DNA of 64,000 nt, from contig CAZQWE010000007.1 in NCBI GenBank assembly GCA_964597045.1, positions 41,541-105,540 on the forward strand. The letters run 5' to 3'. Of this stretch, positions 43,021 to 55,654 are shown in pieces. Under the pieces are notes generated by a model. It did no database searches. It had not been told where the DNA came from and was given only the letters and a program-made list of their open reading frames with translations. Position 1 is the stretch's first letter. Every line of letters begins with the position of its first letter. Source of the DNA: UBA9655 sp964597045 (lineage in GTDB: Bacteria; Pseudomonadota; Alphaproteobacteria; UBA9655). The position numbers and the translations under genes were made by a program.

Positions 43021-45407
43021 TTATCTTCCTTTTGTGGATTTACTTCAAAAACTTTCTTAATGTCTTCCGGACCTTGAGCTTTTATCTTTCTTTCCTGTGC
43101 TGGCGTTAAACCTTTCCCAGGGTCCTTAACAAACTTATAATCATACACAGCTTGATTTATCTCATCATAAACGTCAAGTCTTACGCTCCCCTTTCGAGAA
43201 TCATTTGGTTTGAGTGGCTGTCCATCTTTATAACCCTTTTCAAATTTCAGTCCTTTATCACCAAATCTTTCTTGAGCTCGCTCACCAAGTCTTTTTGCAT
43301 ATACATGCTTCTTAATTCCGGCAACATTACCTGTTCCTGCGACCTTCTTCTCAGCTCTATTTGCAAGCTCCTGCACAAACTCAGCATTATCCATTTGTTG
43401 GACTGGTTTTTTGACAGCTTTACTATGGGCTTGATTATTATTAGCCGCTGTCTTCTCCGCTGCAGGAGGAGCCATCTTCTGTGGGGGTGTGCCTTCTCCT
43501 CGGGCCTTGGGTGCTGCTGCGGTTTGTTTGGGAGCAACACCTTGATTTGCCTTTATTAGTGCAGCTGGCTTCTGTACCACTGCAGGCCTCATAACATCAA
43601 TATGTCCAACTGGGACTGCTTTTCCACCAATAGCGGCTATCTTACCATGTTGAAGGAATTGTTTCTGTCCTGCAACATTGGCGGGGGCGTGTTTGAGTTG
43701 GGCTAAATCTAAGGCCTTAATATCAACTCTAGCTACTTGTGGAACTTGTGCTCCTTTCACATTTTGATTTGCAGGAGCGGGGTTTCCTTTCGGCACCACA
43801 TTTGGATTTCCTTTGAGGGCAGCACGCCCCATCATTCCAGCTAAGAGAGCATTCCCCAAGACGTTACCAATAGCCTGTTCTTGTACCGCCCGATGTCGAT
43901 TTTTCCCAATCTCTAGAGCTCTCTCACGACCCTTTGGCGTATTCAAACCTTTTTGTTTAAGATTATTAAGCTCTTCCGCTTGAAATTGTGCGGGAGTTTT
44001 TTGTAAGTTTTCTCCCATTTCTTTTTGACCAGGACAAACAATATCTCGCGCAAAATACGTCATTTTATGTTTATGATAGAGAGATTCATATTTCTGCCTA
44101 ATCTTGGGAGTTGAAGGAGCATTGGGGCGTTCTATCGCAACCATCGTATCTCTGAAATCCTCAAGAGTCTTATGTTGTGCTAATGCCCAATGATCGATTG
44201 TCTTCAGTGTATACCCTTGAGCAGGGTGAGATTTATCTTCAGCTTTTTCCTCCTCAACATCTTCTTTCCCCTTATCTTCCTGACCGGGATGTTTTTTATC
44301 GTTATTCTCTATAGCATTGTGTGCAACGCGCCCAGCCATCACAGGATCTTGGCCTAAGGTGACTCCACCAACTAAAGCAATGACTTTTCCAATATCTGCT
44401 GCAACATTTCTGTCCACTATGTCGAGTTCTCGGACCAATCCTGATGCGGCAACTGCAACACCAGCAGTCAGTCCCGCACCGAGTGCCCCTGTGGGATTGT
44501 GGGGATCAAGAGCTAGTGCTTGACCAGCTCCTAATAAGACGTGAGCGACTTTATGTTCCCCATATCCTATCTTTCCCTTCTGATAGCAATCGCCAATATA
44601 GTTTGCACCTAATGCACCTCCCACATTCACAGCCACATTGATAAGCTTTTCACCTATATCGCGTCCGATATTTTCTCCTTGGGCTGTATCAACGGCTGCT
44701 TGAGCGACTTCTTGAACCACATTATCACGAAGGTGCAACCCAACTCTTTCCAGATTCAGCTCTCCTGGAAGATCCTCTGCAGGAGCCCCCACAAGAGCTG
44801 CAACGGCCATCGCATTCGCAAGACCCCGCAAGTTGGCTTTTGAACCTACGTCCTTAAAGACTTGTCCGATATTAAGCTTTTTGTTCGCAATCTGATTTGT
44901 CATACAAAGAGCGACTTGCTGGAGGAGATACTTAAACCCAACTGACACGACATGACTCGCGACAGCACCAAGAGCTCCACCCCCAACACCGGCAGCAACG
45001 CCTGCTGCAAGACCTGCTGCAAGAGGACCTGCTGCAATCGCAACAATGAGGGCAATGATCGCAGCACCTCCTGCACTGAGGGACCGCACTTTGTGACTCT
45101 TCTCTTTGTAGATGTCCTCTACCTGATTCCACTTCACATTAGGAAGAGTACTGACATCCTTGATCCACGCTGTTTCGGGATTGTTCTCAAGCTCTGTAAT
45201 CGTCTTGTTAATATCAACAACAAGGCCTTTAGCAGCCTGGACTTTAAGGCCACGGGGAAGCTCTGGAAGCTCCTGTTTCAGTTGCTCAATCATTTTGCTC
45301 TTTTGCGTCACAAAAAAAGCATTCCCTCCCGACTTTTGTGTCATGGAGGTTTCATGAGACTGTGCGGCTTCTAAGAAGACTCTTTCGTGTTCGGAAACAA
45401 GCTCCAA
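43017..45407 (-). CDS. Orphan CdiA C-terminal module with PD-(D/E)XK-like nuclease toxin
   Basis: The frame is open from 45425 after a TAA, with only a TTG start at 45407. It begins mid-protein at PGQLELVSEHERVFLEAA, equal to PGQLELVAEHGRVYLEAV in the full-length gene. A Gly/Ala-rich membrane-like pretoxin region, an IENN (VENN-type) motif and the shared Ala/Pro linker follow. The last 125 residues (GIKKHVYAKRLGERAQERFG ... GSVRLDVYDE ... VYDYKF) resemble restriction-endonuclease-fold CDI toxins. It is a displaced cassette, not exported as it stands. Confidence 0.72.
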   Translation of the reverse strand: MELVSEHERVFLEAAQSHETSMTQKSGGNAFFVTQKSKMIEQLKQELPELPRGLKVQAAKGLVVDINKTITELENNPETAWIKDVSTLPNVKWNQVEDIYKEKSHKVRSLSAGGAAIIALIVAIAAGPLAAGLAAGVAAGVGGGALGAVASHVVSVGFKYLLQQVALCMTNQIANKKLNIGQVFKDVGSKANLRGLANAMAVAALVGAPAEDLPGELNLERVGLHLRDNVVQEVAQAAVDTAQGENIGRDIGEKLINVAVNVGGALGANYIGDCYQKGKIGYGEHKVAHVLLGAGQALALDPHNPTGALGAGLTAGVAVAASGLVRELDIVDRNVAADIGKVIALVGGVTLGQDPVMAGRVAHNAIENNDKKHPGQEDKGKEDVEEEKAEDKSHPAQGYTLKTIDHWALAQHKTLEDFRDTMVAIERPNAPSTPKIRQKYESLYHKHKMTYFARDIVCPGQKEMGENLQKTPAQFQAEELNNLKQKGLNTPKGRERALEIGKNRHRAVQEQAIGNVLGNALLAGMMGRAALKGNPNVVPKGNPAPANQNVKGAQVPQVARVDIKALDLAQLKHAPANVAGQKQFLQHGKIAAIGGKAVPVGHIDVMRPAVVQKPAALIKANQGVAPKQTAAAPKARGEGTPPQKMAPPAAEKTAANNNQAHSKAVKKPVQQMDNAEFVQELANRAEKKVAGTGNVAGIKKHVYAKRLGERAQERFGDKGLKFEKGYKDGQPLKPNDSRKGSVRLDVYDEINQAVYDYKFVKDPGKGLTPAQERKIKAQGPEDIKKVFEVNPQKEDK

Positions 45408-45521
45408 CTGACCCGGATCCGCCCTTTATCTGCAGCAGCTTAATTTAGGAGTAATCTCTGACTCACTTGAAGAAGGGAATGTAAAAGACTTAATAATTTT
45501 GATATAAGAATAAGTGTAAAT

Positions 45522-45875
45522 CTATTCTTCGATTAAAGATAGATAAATATCATGTAAATCTATATCACCAGAGTTAATAATTTCAGTTATATCTTCATCT
45601 TTGTATAATAACTCAAAGAGTCCATTTTCATTAAAACCCCTGGCTCCATCTAATACACATAAAAAACCAAAGATTGCCTCATCAATTGCATCAGTAAAAA
45701 TGGATTTTAATGTCTTGCGATCCTTTTCATTTAAACTATGGTACAAGACAGACATCGCAAGTAGCTTTTTGTCTGGGCTTTTTCCTGCAGGCTTTTCAAG
45801 ATTGATTTCCATTGCATGAATTGCTGATTCTCTAACCCTCTCAATTATCTTTTTGATGAAATCTTCTTTTTTCAT
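45522..45875 (-). CDS. Putative immunity protein of the active CdiA-like toxin
   Basis: This 117-residue acidic helical protein (MKKEDFIKKIIERV..., ending DIYLSLIEE) starts 10 bases after the stop of the full-length CdiA-like gene, with an AAGGAA site. Such placement defines CdiI. The family is not recognised. Its small, acidic character suits a binder of a basic nuclease. Confidence 0.65.
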   Translation of the reverse strand: MKKEDFIKKIIERVRESAIHAMEINLEKPAGKSPDKKLLAMSVLYHSLNEKDRKTLKSIFTDAIDEAIFGFLCVLDGARGFNENGLFELLYKDEDITEIINSGDIDLHDIYLSLIEE

Positions 45876-45885
45876 ATCTTATTCC

Positions 45886-48800
45886 TTACTTATCAAATGC
45901 TCCTGGATAGGCTTTCTTTGTTTTATCTATTAACTCTTGTATTGCAGAATTAGGTGCATCTGTGTGATTTCTTAGGTCCTGAGCTGTTTTTGCTAATAGC
46001 TTTCTTGGTTTCTCATTATACTCTCCCTTAACATTTTTTATCCTACGATGTAAATGCTCTGGCACTGCAATGGACGGAGCAGTAGATTCATCGTATCCTG
46101 GAATAACCTGTTTTGCTGGATGTTTTTGAGGTGCATGATGAATATCTAATTTATCTGTTTTAGATCTTCTAATCATTTCATTATAGCCCCCCACCTCATA
46201 AGGCTCAACTTTTCCGTCATTTGGCGTCCGTTGTTCTACTGTTGGTTTCTTACTACGAACTGGAGCTACTGCAGGTTTTACTGCATTTTTATTGGCAGCT
46301 TTACTCGCCGCAGGAGGTGCTGTTTTCTGAGGTGGCGTACCTTCTTGGTGTGTTTTAGGAGCAACAGCAGTTTGTTTTGCAGCAACACCTTGATTTGCCT
46401 TTATTGGTGTAGTTGGCTTCTGTGCCGCTGCTGGTCTCATAACATCTGCATGACCTACTGGGACTGCTTTTCCACCAACTGCAGCTATCTTATCATGTTG
46501 AAGGAATTGTTTCTGTCCTGCAACATTGGCGGGGGCGTGTTTGAGTTGNNNNNNNNNNNNNNNNNNNNNNNNNNNNNNNNNNNNNNNNNNNNNNNNNNNN
46601 NNNNNNNNNNNNNNNNNNNNNNNNNNNNNNNNNNNNNNNNNNNNNNNNTTTGCTCTTTTGCGTCACAAAAAAAGCATTCCCTCCCGACTTTTGTGTCATG
46701 GAGACTTCACTAGACTGGACAGCCTCTAAATAGACCCTCCCATGCTCTGCAACAAGTTCCAGCTGACCCGGAGAGGCTTCCATATGGCTCCCCCGGAGAT
46801 GAATGTCACCAGCTGTCTCAAGTCCAATGGTCTCCGATACCCAATGATTCACATTAGCTGTTGATTTTTCCTTATAGGTCAGACTCGACTTATCGGGCTT
46901 AAAGAGCTTTCCCTTCTTTGTTGTCGAGGATTCCTCTTCAAATTCATCCATAACTTCAACATCGAAAAGGGAACCCTCAACTCTTGCTTTGATTTCTTCA
47001 CCGGCTTTGACTCTAAAACCTTGAAAGACGGCGTCTCCTCCAATATCAAAATTGACTTTCCGACCCGCAACAACATCGGTTTTCTGGTGGTTCAGTGTAT
47101 GGCGGTGGTAAGTGTGCTTCTTGCTCTTTTCATTGTAATCGAATTCAGCCGTTTGTGAGAGAAGCTTCTGATCGCCTCCCACATCAAAGTTTGCGTCTTG
47201 CCCAGCTTGGTATAAAGCTCCTATTCCTATATGGGAGTTATGAGACGTCACATTCAAATCACCCATACGCGCTCGCATAGTGGCTCTTTGGTGGAGAATA
47301 TCGAGCCAACCGCCCCCCACTTGAATGCGTTCTTTTACGGTTTCAGAAACCATATCTTCAGCTATCGCATCGACTTTGGCTCCTTCAATAACGGCTGATT
47401 TGTTTGTAAGTGTTTTTTCTGTCTCAAGCTTGACGGTTCCATTTTCTCCCCCATCGCCTATATACCCATGGTCATTCAAAATGCCGTCCGTTGCTTTGAT
47501 GGCGAGAGCTTTTTTCCCTATAATAGAACCCTGGACATTTTTTACCTCTTTATTATCAATGGTCAAATAATCAGCCGAAATCCGCCCACCTACAGCTTTG
47601 TGCTTGTTTCTTATGGCTTTGGGAATTGTCACAAGGGCTGAGAGAACACGCTCACCAAAATCATCACGCAACTGGTACACAAGAGCAGGATCTTTAAACT
47701 GTTCTGTCTCAGCAAGGGTGACTCGTTCTTGTTGTTGGCGGGCGATCTGATCTTCAGGCGCTAACTTATCCCATTCCCCAGGCGTTGGAACGGGTACAGT
47801 TCCATGAAGTCGCGTCGCATTCAAATAGGCAGATTCTTCAAGAATGCGCGTAAAAAGTTCAGGGGTTGTGATTTTGGAGGAAAGGGTCGGAACGCCCAAA
47901 GTCTCCAGATAAGTCTTTGTCACGAGCTCCGCAAGGAGTGCCGGATGATGGTGCATTCTTTCTCTCCCTAAAAGATTACCTCCTTTAATGAGGGCAATCC
48001 GAGGAGGAACCTGAATGAGAGCATCAGGTGTAAGACATGCTTTAAAGGTTTCTAAGTCTTGATCACTGATGTCCCAGAGAGCAGTATTATCATCTGGCTT
48101 CTTATTGACTTGTTCATTGATCTCTTCCTGAGTCGGCAAATGGATTGGCTTGTTCGGGATGATCTTAAAGCCTGTTTCCTTAAGCTTATCCTCTTTCCAA
48201 AAACTCGGGCCCTCAAGCTCGGAATTTGAGAAATAGGAACTCAGATCCACAGCGGCAGGAGGCACTTTTGTGATGCTGGGTAAATGACTTTTATTTATCA
48301 GATTTCCATTCTGGATCATTAATTTCTGATGTGACTTGATATCACCATCGTTTTCTACTCCTGGCCCTTTCGGGTTGTCTACTTGGTATGTTTTTCCATT
48401 AAGGGTGAGGGTGATATTTCCAGATGAATAGATACAGGCTAAGGAATCTGAACCAACAAGTTCAAAGGCATAGGGTTCTTGATGAGTAGGAGATGTAGAG
48501 CCATCGATTAAAGTCCCTCGTATATCAGTATCTGTTGAAAAAAAATGTGTCCCACGCTCATAAAGAAAATTTGAAATATTTTCGATTCTCTTTCCGTTAA
48601 AATTAAAATCCTCTGCAAAGAAAAGAACACTGCCACGAACTTGTAATGTTTCGGCGTTTATTTCAGCGCCACCAGCAGAAAATAATGATCTTTGGTTACT
48701 CTGAATATCTAGTGTTATAGGTCTATAGCCAGGGAGAGGGTATCCTTTGCCCCAGCTTGGAATTCTAGGCATATTCGCGAATTTTTTATATCCCAAGTGT

Positions 48801-51800
48801 CTATCTCGATTTCTCGTGATTCTAAATATTTCGCTTTGAATGAGATCTTTCGTTTCAGGCCTGGCTTGATCATTTAAAAAAACATCAGTGTTTGCAAGGA
48901 GCCTTCCCTCAAGAATAACATCTGCACTTGTGTTTGAGATAAAACTTTTGAGTCCGTTTACATTTCTTGCCGTTGTAAAGGTGACGATAGTTTTTGCCCC
49001 CAAATTTTTCTGATGAATTTTTGATCCTGAGTGGTTGATAATAGACCCTTGAGGAGTATTGAGTGTCCAATCTCCCCAGAGTTCCATATCTCCCCAGTTT
49101 GCAAATCCGTTTGTAACGTTGAATGTGGTTGTACCTGACGAATAGAATGTTCCGCGCTCTTTATCTTTACCATTCGAAAATGAATGAGCCGTTATTATTG
49201 ATCCTTTTCCGGCTTGAATATTCCCCAAGTTTGTCCAATTTCCTTGAACATTAAGTGTTAAGAGACCTTCAACAAAGATATTGAATTTATTGATAAAGTC
49301 ACCTGGGACGGTCCAAGTAAAGTCCCCTTTAATGCGAAGATGGCCAAGATTTAAAAGAGGACCATTCACGTTTAAGGAAGCTGCGTAATCAGTCTGCCCC
49401 TTAAGATCAAAACCTTTTGGAATATTAAGTGTCAGTGACTCCGTAGGGAGTATGGTTACGGGGTTCAACACAAATGTCTTTTCTAAACTGTGAATTTCAA
49501 TATCTTTGCCGGAAACTTCTCCCAAGGGATCAACTTCATCGGCTTTGAGAGTGACCTTCCCCTTTGGGCTTTGTATTATACCTTGTTTGCTTTGCGTGAT
49601 GTTTTTACCCTTCGGGGCCGCTATTGTAACGTCTGTAGTGCCTGCAATCAGCTGATTGTTTTCAAGTTCTGCAGCAATTTCAACGGCTTTCTCAGAAACA
49701 ATATCACCGTCATTCTTGAGGGTAGGAGCGGTTAATACAACACCTTTCTTTCCACTCATCTTCTTTGTATTCTTTAGAGTTTCTGACGCAGACACAATGA
49801 GTTGATTATCAGATCGAAGAGTCTCTGTGTTCTCGAGGGTTGTTAATTGGGATAGATTAAGGGTTTCGTGGCTATGAATTATCCCTTCGTTTTTTAAGGT
49901 CTTTAATACGGGAAGGTCGATTTTCCCTTCATGGGCGATAAGGGATGAGGTTTGGCTCACGGTAAGGGTGGTAAGGTGAGGAAGATTGATACTCCTTTTG
50001 GCTTTTAGATTGCCCGCATGAGGGAGGGTTTTCTGATTAAGTGTTATATTTTTTTCTGATGAGATGAGGCCTTCATTATCAACTTGCGCATCTCCGTGAG
50101 CAGCGATGCTTGAGTGACTAATAATCTTGCCTTCTTTGCCAATCAAAACTTGGCTTCTTTCAAGGATCTCCACTTGGCCTTGGGCTTGAACAAGACCATC
50201 ATTGGTGACTTGATGTGTATTGAGTGTTACATCTCCACCTGATAGGAGGTCGCTTTTGTTATTAAAATGTCCCTTTCCTTGAACCGTTGTTGACTCTCCC
50301 GAATGAAGCTTGCCCGTATTATCAAAGGAGGAATGAGGTGTGAGAGTTATCTCTTTAGCTTGGACTTGTCCTGTGTTTGTACCTTTTTGAACCTCAAGAC
50401 TAAGTCTACTCTCAATGAGGATTTCATGATTATTGCTGAAATCAGTGACATGGAGCTTTGCCTCGTCAGCTTTTATATCCTTATTGTTAATGAGAGAATT
50501 TAGAGTGACTTCAAGTTTCTTTTGACCTTGAAGTAAATTGTCATTGGTTAGCTTACCGTCTCCTTTTAGTGAAAGAATCTCCTCTCCACCCATAAGTCCT
50601 AAGTTTCTAAACGAACCTGTTACTTCTACTTCCGTCTTTTCTTTTGACGTAATAACACCTGCCGCAGCATTAGATCCTTGGGTAATTGTTAGATTTAAAG
50701 ATCCTTCAGAAGACGTAAGGTTCCCACTGTTTTCGAGGTTTGTAACAGTGAAGCTTGCCTCACGTTGCCCTTGGACAGTCCCGTTGTTCTTAAAGAAAGT
50801 TACACCCTCTACAGCGATTTTTCCTTCAGATACAATTGAGCCGCTAACTTGATTCTCAACATTCCCCGCGATATCGGTTAGTGTAACATTTTTCTTTGAG
50901 GCAATCGTTCCTGCATTATCTACCTGAACCTTTCTGATAATGAGGCTCTCATCACCCCTGATGGTGGCAGCTCCTGTGTTTGTGACCGTTCCTTGCCCAT
51001 AGATTGCAACACTTTTCTCAGATTGGAGGACTCCCTCATTCGTCAACTTTTTAGCTATAGTGAGGTCAACTTTGGCCTTTCCACTGACAATGCCTTGATT
51101 TGTACCTTCTTGAAGATCGAGGGCAGCTCTTCCCAATGATGCGATAATCTTGCCTTGATTTTGAAAGTCAGCCGTTGCTGTGACAGATGCATCTTTTCCT
51201 TCCAAAAGTCCTTGGTTTGTAAATGACTTTGAATTTGTAATTGTGACTGTATCACCTGATACAACTTGTCCCTCTGTGGCATTCAGAAACGTTTTGTCTG
51301 TTGTTTTTGATTGAAGTGAGCCCTTAGCCTTAATGTGACCTGAATTCTCAACATGTGTCTGAAGATCAATCGATTCTTTTGAGTCTAAGGTGCCAGAATT
51401 TAAGAGTTTTCCATCGCCCTTCACGACGACAGCTCCTTCACTGTTTATCTTACCAAGAGAAGTTTCTCCTGATTTTGTATTCTCGAATGTTCCTGTTAAG
51501 GTGAGGTCTATTCCATCTCTTCCAAAGAGGAGATTTTTATTAACTCCATTTACTGTCACAACGTTTAGCTTACCACCAAGAGAACTCATGAGCCCTGTAT
51601 TATCAATCTCTTTAACAGAAACGGTGACATCTCCGTTTCTTCCTTCAATAAATCCAATGTTTTCAAGTTTAGAGGTTGAAGATACTGTTAAAAGTCCATC
51701 TGAGAGAACAATCCCTTTGTTCAAGAGATCTTCTTTTAGATCTTCAAGTTTTACCGATTGCTGTGCACGGACAATGCCGGTATTTTCAAATCCCGGCAGG

Positions 51801-54800
51801 TGAGATTCTATTTTGTCCGTCTTGTTGATATTTCCATCGTTGGTTAGTCTTCCCTTACCCTCAAGGAGAACTTGTCCGCCTCCTGCCATCTGTCCTTGAT
51901 TCTTAAAGGTTTCATCTATGGTTAGGCTGAGGGCTTCAGTTGCCACGAGTCCTTTAAGCGTATCCTTTTTTGTAACATCTATTTCTTCAGCTATAACGCC
52001 TTTATTTGTTCCTTCTTTAGCATGAACATTAATATTTTTGCTCAGTAGCAAACCTTCATTCTCAAAGTCGATTTCTTTTCCTTCACTCTTCTGTGTACTG
52101 ATGTTTATCGTATTTTCAGATAAAATTTGGCCTGTGTTGGAACTTTTTGAGACCGTAATGTCTATATTATCCTGACTTTCAAGAGTTCCCGCATTGCTGA
52201 CAACTCCTTGTCCACTGATATTTAGATCACGAGATGCAGTAACGAGAGCCCCCTCTGCATTAGACAAGCTCTTTGCAACCCCTAGTTTGACATCTCCTTT
52301 TGAGGAGATTTGACTTGTATTACCTATATTTACTGCCTTCACATTGACGAGAGCTGAACCCCTGAAAAGTCCGTCGTTCCTGAAACTCTCAAGGCCCATA
52401 TCAGCAATACCTGTTGTGAGAGTTTGACTGATTATTCTTCCTTTGTTTGATATTTCTTTTCCCTTAAACTCCACAAATTTACCCGTGACGATATCACCCC
52501 TATTTCCAAAGGTATTAAATCCGAGAGTAAGACCTTCACTTGATCTCAATTTTCCTTCCCTTTGGTTTTGGATATCGTCAAACCTTATTTGAGAGGCTTC
52601 TTGGAGAAATACACTTCCAGCATTATTGAGAACCTGTCCCGCGAGCTTTCCAACCTTTGCTTCAACTTCCCCTTCATTAACAAAACTCTTTAGGTCCGCT
52701 TTGAGAATACCCTGACTGTTTACCTGCCCTGAATTATCAAAGTGACCCTGACCATGAAGATCGAGTTGTGCTTTACCTAACATCTGTCCTTGGTTCATAA
52801 ACTTTTCATCAAATGTTAAGCTAAGGGTTTCTGTAGCTATTAATCCTTTGAGAGAATCAAGCTTAGCGTTAGCCTCAGCTTGAGCGAATTCCCCCTTGTT
52901 TGATCCTGATGCTGTTCTAATCGCGATCCGTGAACTCAAGAATAATCCATCATTTGCAAAGTCTGGTTGATCGTCTTGATCACTTTTTTTCGTCTGAATG
53001 ACGATATCGTTTTCTGAAACAACACGTCCCTTGTTGCTTGTTTTGGAGACGTTCATATCAATTTTATTTTGGCTTTCGAGAAATCCTCCATTCTCAATGA
53101 TCGCCTCACCCTGAACTGTGAGATCGCCAAAGGCCGAAACAAGGGCACCCTGTGCGTTCGTAAACCTCTTTTGGATGTCCAGATTAATGTTGCCTTTTGA
53201 TGAGACTTCATCCCTATTTTCAAGATGAGATACATTCATTTTTACGTGTGATGCGCCATGAAAAATTCCATCATTTGTGAGGGTCTCCACACCCCCTCTT
53301 AGGACTTCACTGTGAACTTCGCCCTGATTATTTAGTTCTTTTCCTTCAAAACTTACGAATTGGTCGGTTGTAACATTTCCTTTGTTGCCGAAGGTTGTGA
53401 ATTCAAGATTCAAGCCCTCGTTTGATGTGAGGTTTCCTCCCTCCTGATTTTGAATTTCATCATATGCAATTTGTGATGTATTCTGGAGAAATACATTTCC
53501 ATAGTTATCTAGGTTGTCTCCGTTGAGCTTTCCTGATTTTGCAGCAACGTCTCCATCATTGATGAAGGTCTTAACCTTAGACTCAAGAAGACCATGGCTA
53601 TCAAGTCGACCTTCATTGACGTAAACTCCATTGCCTGAAAGCTTGGCTCCCGTTCCTCCAAACATGTGACCCGCATTCGTGAAGGTGCCTGATGTTTTAA
53701 GTTGTAGACTTCTCTCTGCAATCAGCCCTTGCTGATCTCTAATCACGTTGAAATCAACTGTTGGGTTTGTACTCCCACGATTGGAGCCTCCACCCGCATC
53801 AATATTGATATCCGGGCTGAGGATAAGACCTTCATTGTTGAATTCATCCTGCGATTTAATCTCAACTCCCGTATCGGAAACAATAGTGCCATTATTGACG
53901 GATTTTGCGGTTTCGACTTTTACTTTCCCAATTCCAATAATCTGACCCTCATTCAGAACTTCGCCTTGGCCTTTGACTTGAAAACCCGTCGCAAAACTGA
54001 GAACAGCATCAACTGCATTTTTAAAAAACTTTCTGGCTTCCAAAACAATCGATGATTTAGATAGGATCTTCCCAAAATTCTCAAAGACTTGAGTAGAGAG
54101 TTGAAAAGCCTCACTCTGTACTTCTTTCGCATTTGAATATGTATCAGCTGCAATGCCTCCCTCACCAGGGAAGCTCCATGTTCCTTCTTCTCCATTCGAG
54201 AAATGATTAACAATTAATCCAAGACGTTCTGAAACTTCTATATGACCAGAGTTTCTTATTGTGTCGAGAGTTCCAAGAAGCGTTTTTGTTTTAACAAGAC
54301 TACTATCCTCATTACTTAACTTGCTTCCTTTGAGCCGAAGAATACCATGCGAAAGTATCTGAGCACCTGCAAAGTTGAGAATTTCTTCCTTAGGATCCCT
54401 TGCAATTATGGCGCCGTCTTTCCCAATCTCAATCAGCTTATGATTTTTGAGAGACTGGGTTATGAGAGCAAATTCTTGACTCTTTAAGTCTCCCTTATTA
54501 ACAGTCTTACCCGTGACGTTTATAAAGGTTTTATTGCCAACAAATCTTCCTGTTTCTGAATTGGTAAGATTACCGACAACAGTCACATCTAAGCGATCAT
54601 CACTCGTAATGAGATTTCTGTTAACAAGATTTCTCCCAACCTTCAAATTTGTACTCTTCGCCCCCTTTATTGTGCCTTCATTAAAAAGGGATAAGGTGGT
54701 TTGTATGGAAAGATGCTTCGATGCAGCAATAATCCCTTTATTCTGAATAGCTCGTGCTCCAAGAGTGAGAGAGCTATTTTGAACATCTTTCTTATGTTGA

Positions 54801-55654
54801 ATTTTTCCGTGGTTCGTTAATTTTCCAATACCTGTTATTGAAAAATCACCCTCCCAGGTTATTTGAGAATTTGCATTATTGTTCTGATTTTCTAAATCAG
54901 TTCCATGAAAAAATAAAGCAGTAGAATCCTTACCTTCAAGCTTTCCTTGATTGATAAACTTCCTTGCGTTGATATTAGCTTCTTTATTTATTGTGATTGT
55001 TCCAGAAGGACCATTGACGATTTCTCTGAATTGACGTTTGCCAGAGGCAGCAATGTTATCTGCTATATTTTCCGAATTATTCTTTGATCTAGGAAGCTCT
55101 ATATTCAAATAATCAACGTTGATATGGTAATTGTTGTGAAAATCCTTACCAACAAAATCTAGATGAGATGCCTTTATATCCTTATTCGTTCTAATGAGAC
55201 CAAAAGTTTCAATGTGAATACGTCTTTGCGTATTGAATCCGTTAAGATCAACGAGACCATCCCCTCTAAATTGAAGTGAAAATTCATTTTGTAGCAATTT
55301 CGAGAAAATATTTAACTTACCCTTATTATCTACCCAAAGCTGATAATCTCCTTTAGTCAGTCTTCCATCAGCAAAACCTTTAAGGGGAAGACCATCCTTA
55401 GATTCTGTAAATTTGAGTTTATTGAAAGAAGATCCTCCATTGAAGGATGAATCATCAATTGAGAAAGTGTGATTAAAGATATCTACGTTTTGTTTTTTTT
55501 CATTCTCTTCACAAAGTTTTAAATGATAAAAGGGACGTTTATTTTCCTGACTTTCTTCATAAAATCTTATAGAAATATCGTGAGGTGCAGCCTGCAAAAC
55601 ATATACATTCACATGCTGAAAAATAAGCAGCCAACAAAGAAATCTCTTAAACAT
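45886..55654 (-). CDS. Giant CdiA-like filamentous hemagglutinin with His-Me-finger-like toxin tip (contains assembly gap)
   Basis: The ATG at 55654 has GGGAGG 7 bases upstream; a signal peptide follows (MFKRFLCWLLIFQHVNVYVLQAAP). About 2,200 residues of short beta-helix repeats follow (patterns such as NxGxI, GxLTNxGxI). A folded region holding TIDNKEVKNVQGSIIGKKALAIKA comes next, then MTQKSGGNAFFVTQKSK just before 100 Ns. After the gap the same strand resumes at QLKHAPANVAGQKQF and runs through the Ala/Pro linker to a C-terminal toxin (DIHHAPQKHPAKQVIPGYD, HLHRRI), an HNH/His-Me-finger-like tip. CdiA proteins kill neighbours on contact. The expected TpsB exporter and the usual TPS-domain NPNG-type motif are not seen here. 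Confidence 0.78.
46549..46648. other. Assembly gap (100 N) at a repeat shared with the downstream orphan module
   Basis: The left flank (46500-46548) equals 43653-43701 and the right flank (46649 on) equals 45296 on. By analogy with that module the true missing length is about 1.6 kb, so the N count is nominal. Confidence 0.9.

Noticed and set aside
50000..54000. Short repeats in the CdiA-like gene as a possible CRISPR or tandem-repeat array
   Set aside because: The periodicity is that of degenerate beta-helix coding repeats, with no identical repeats or unique spacers.
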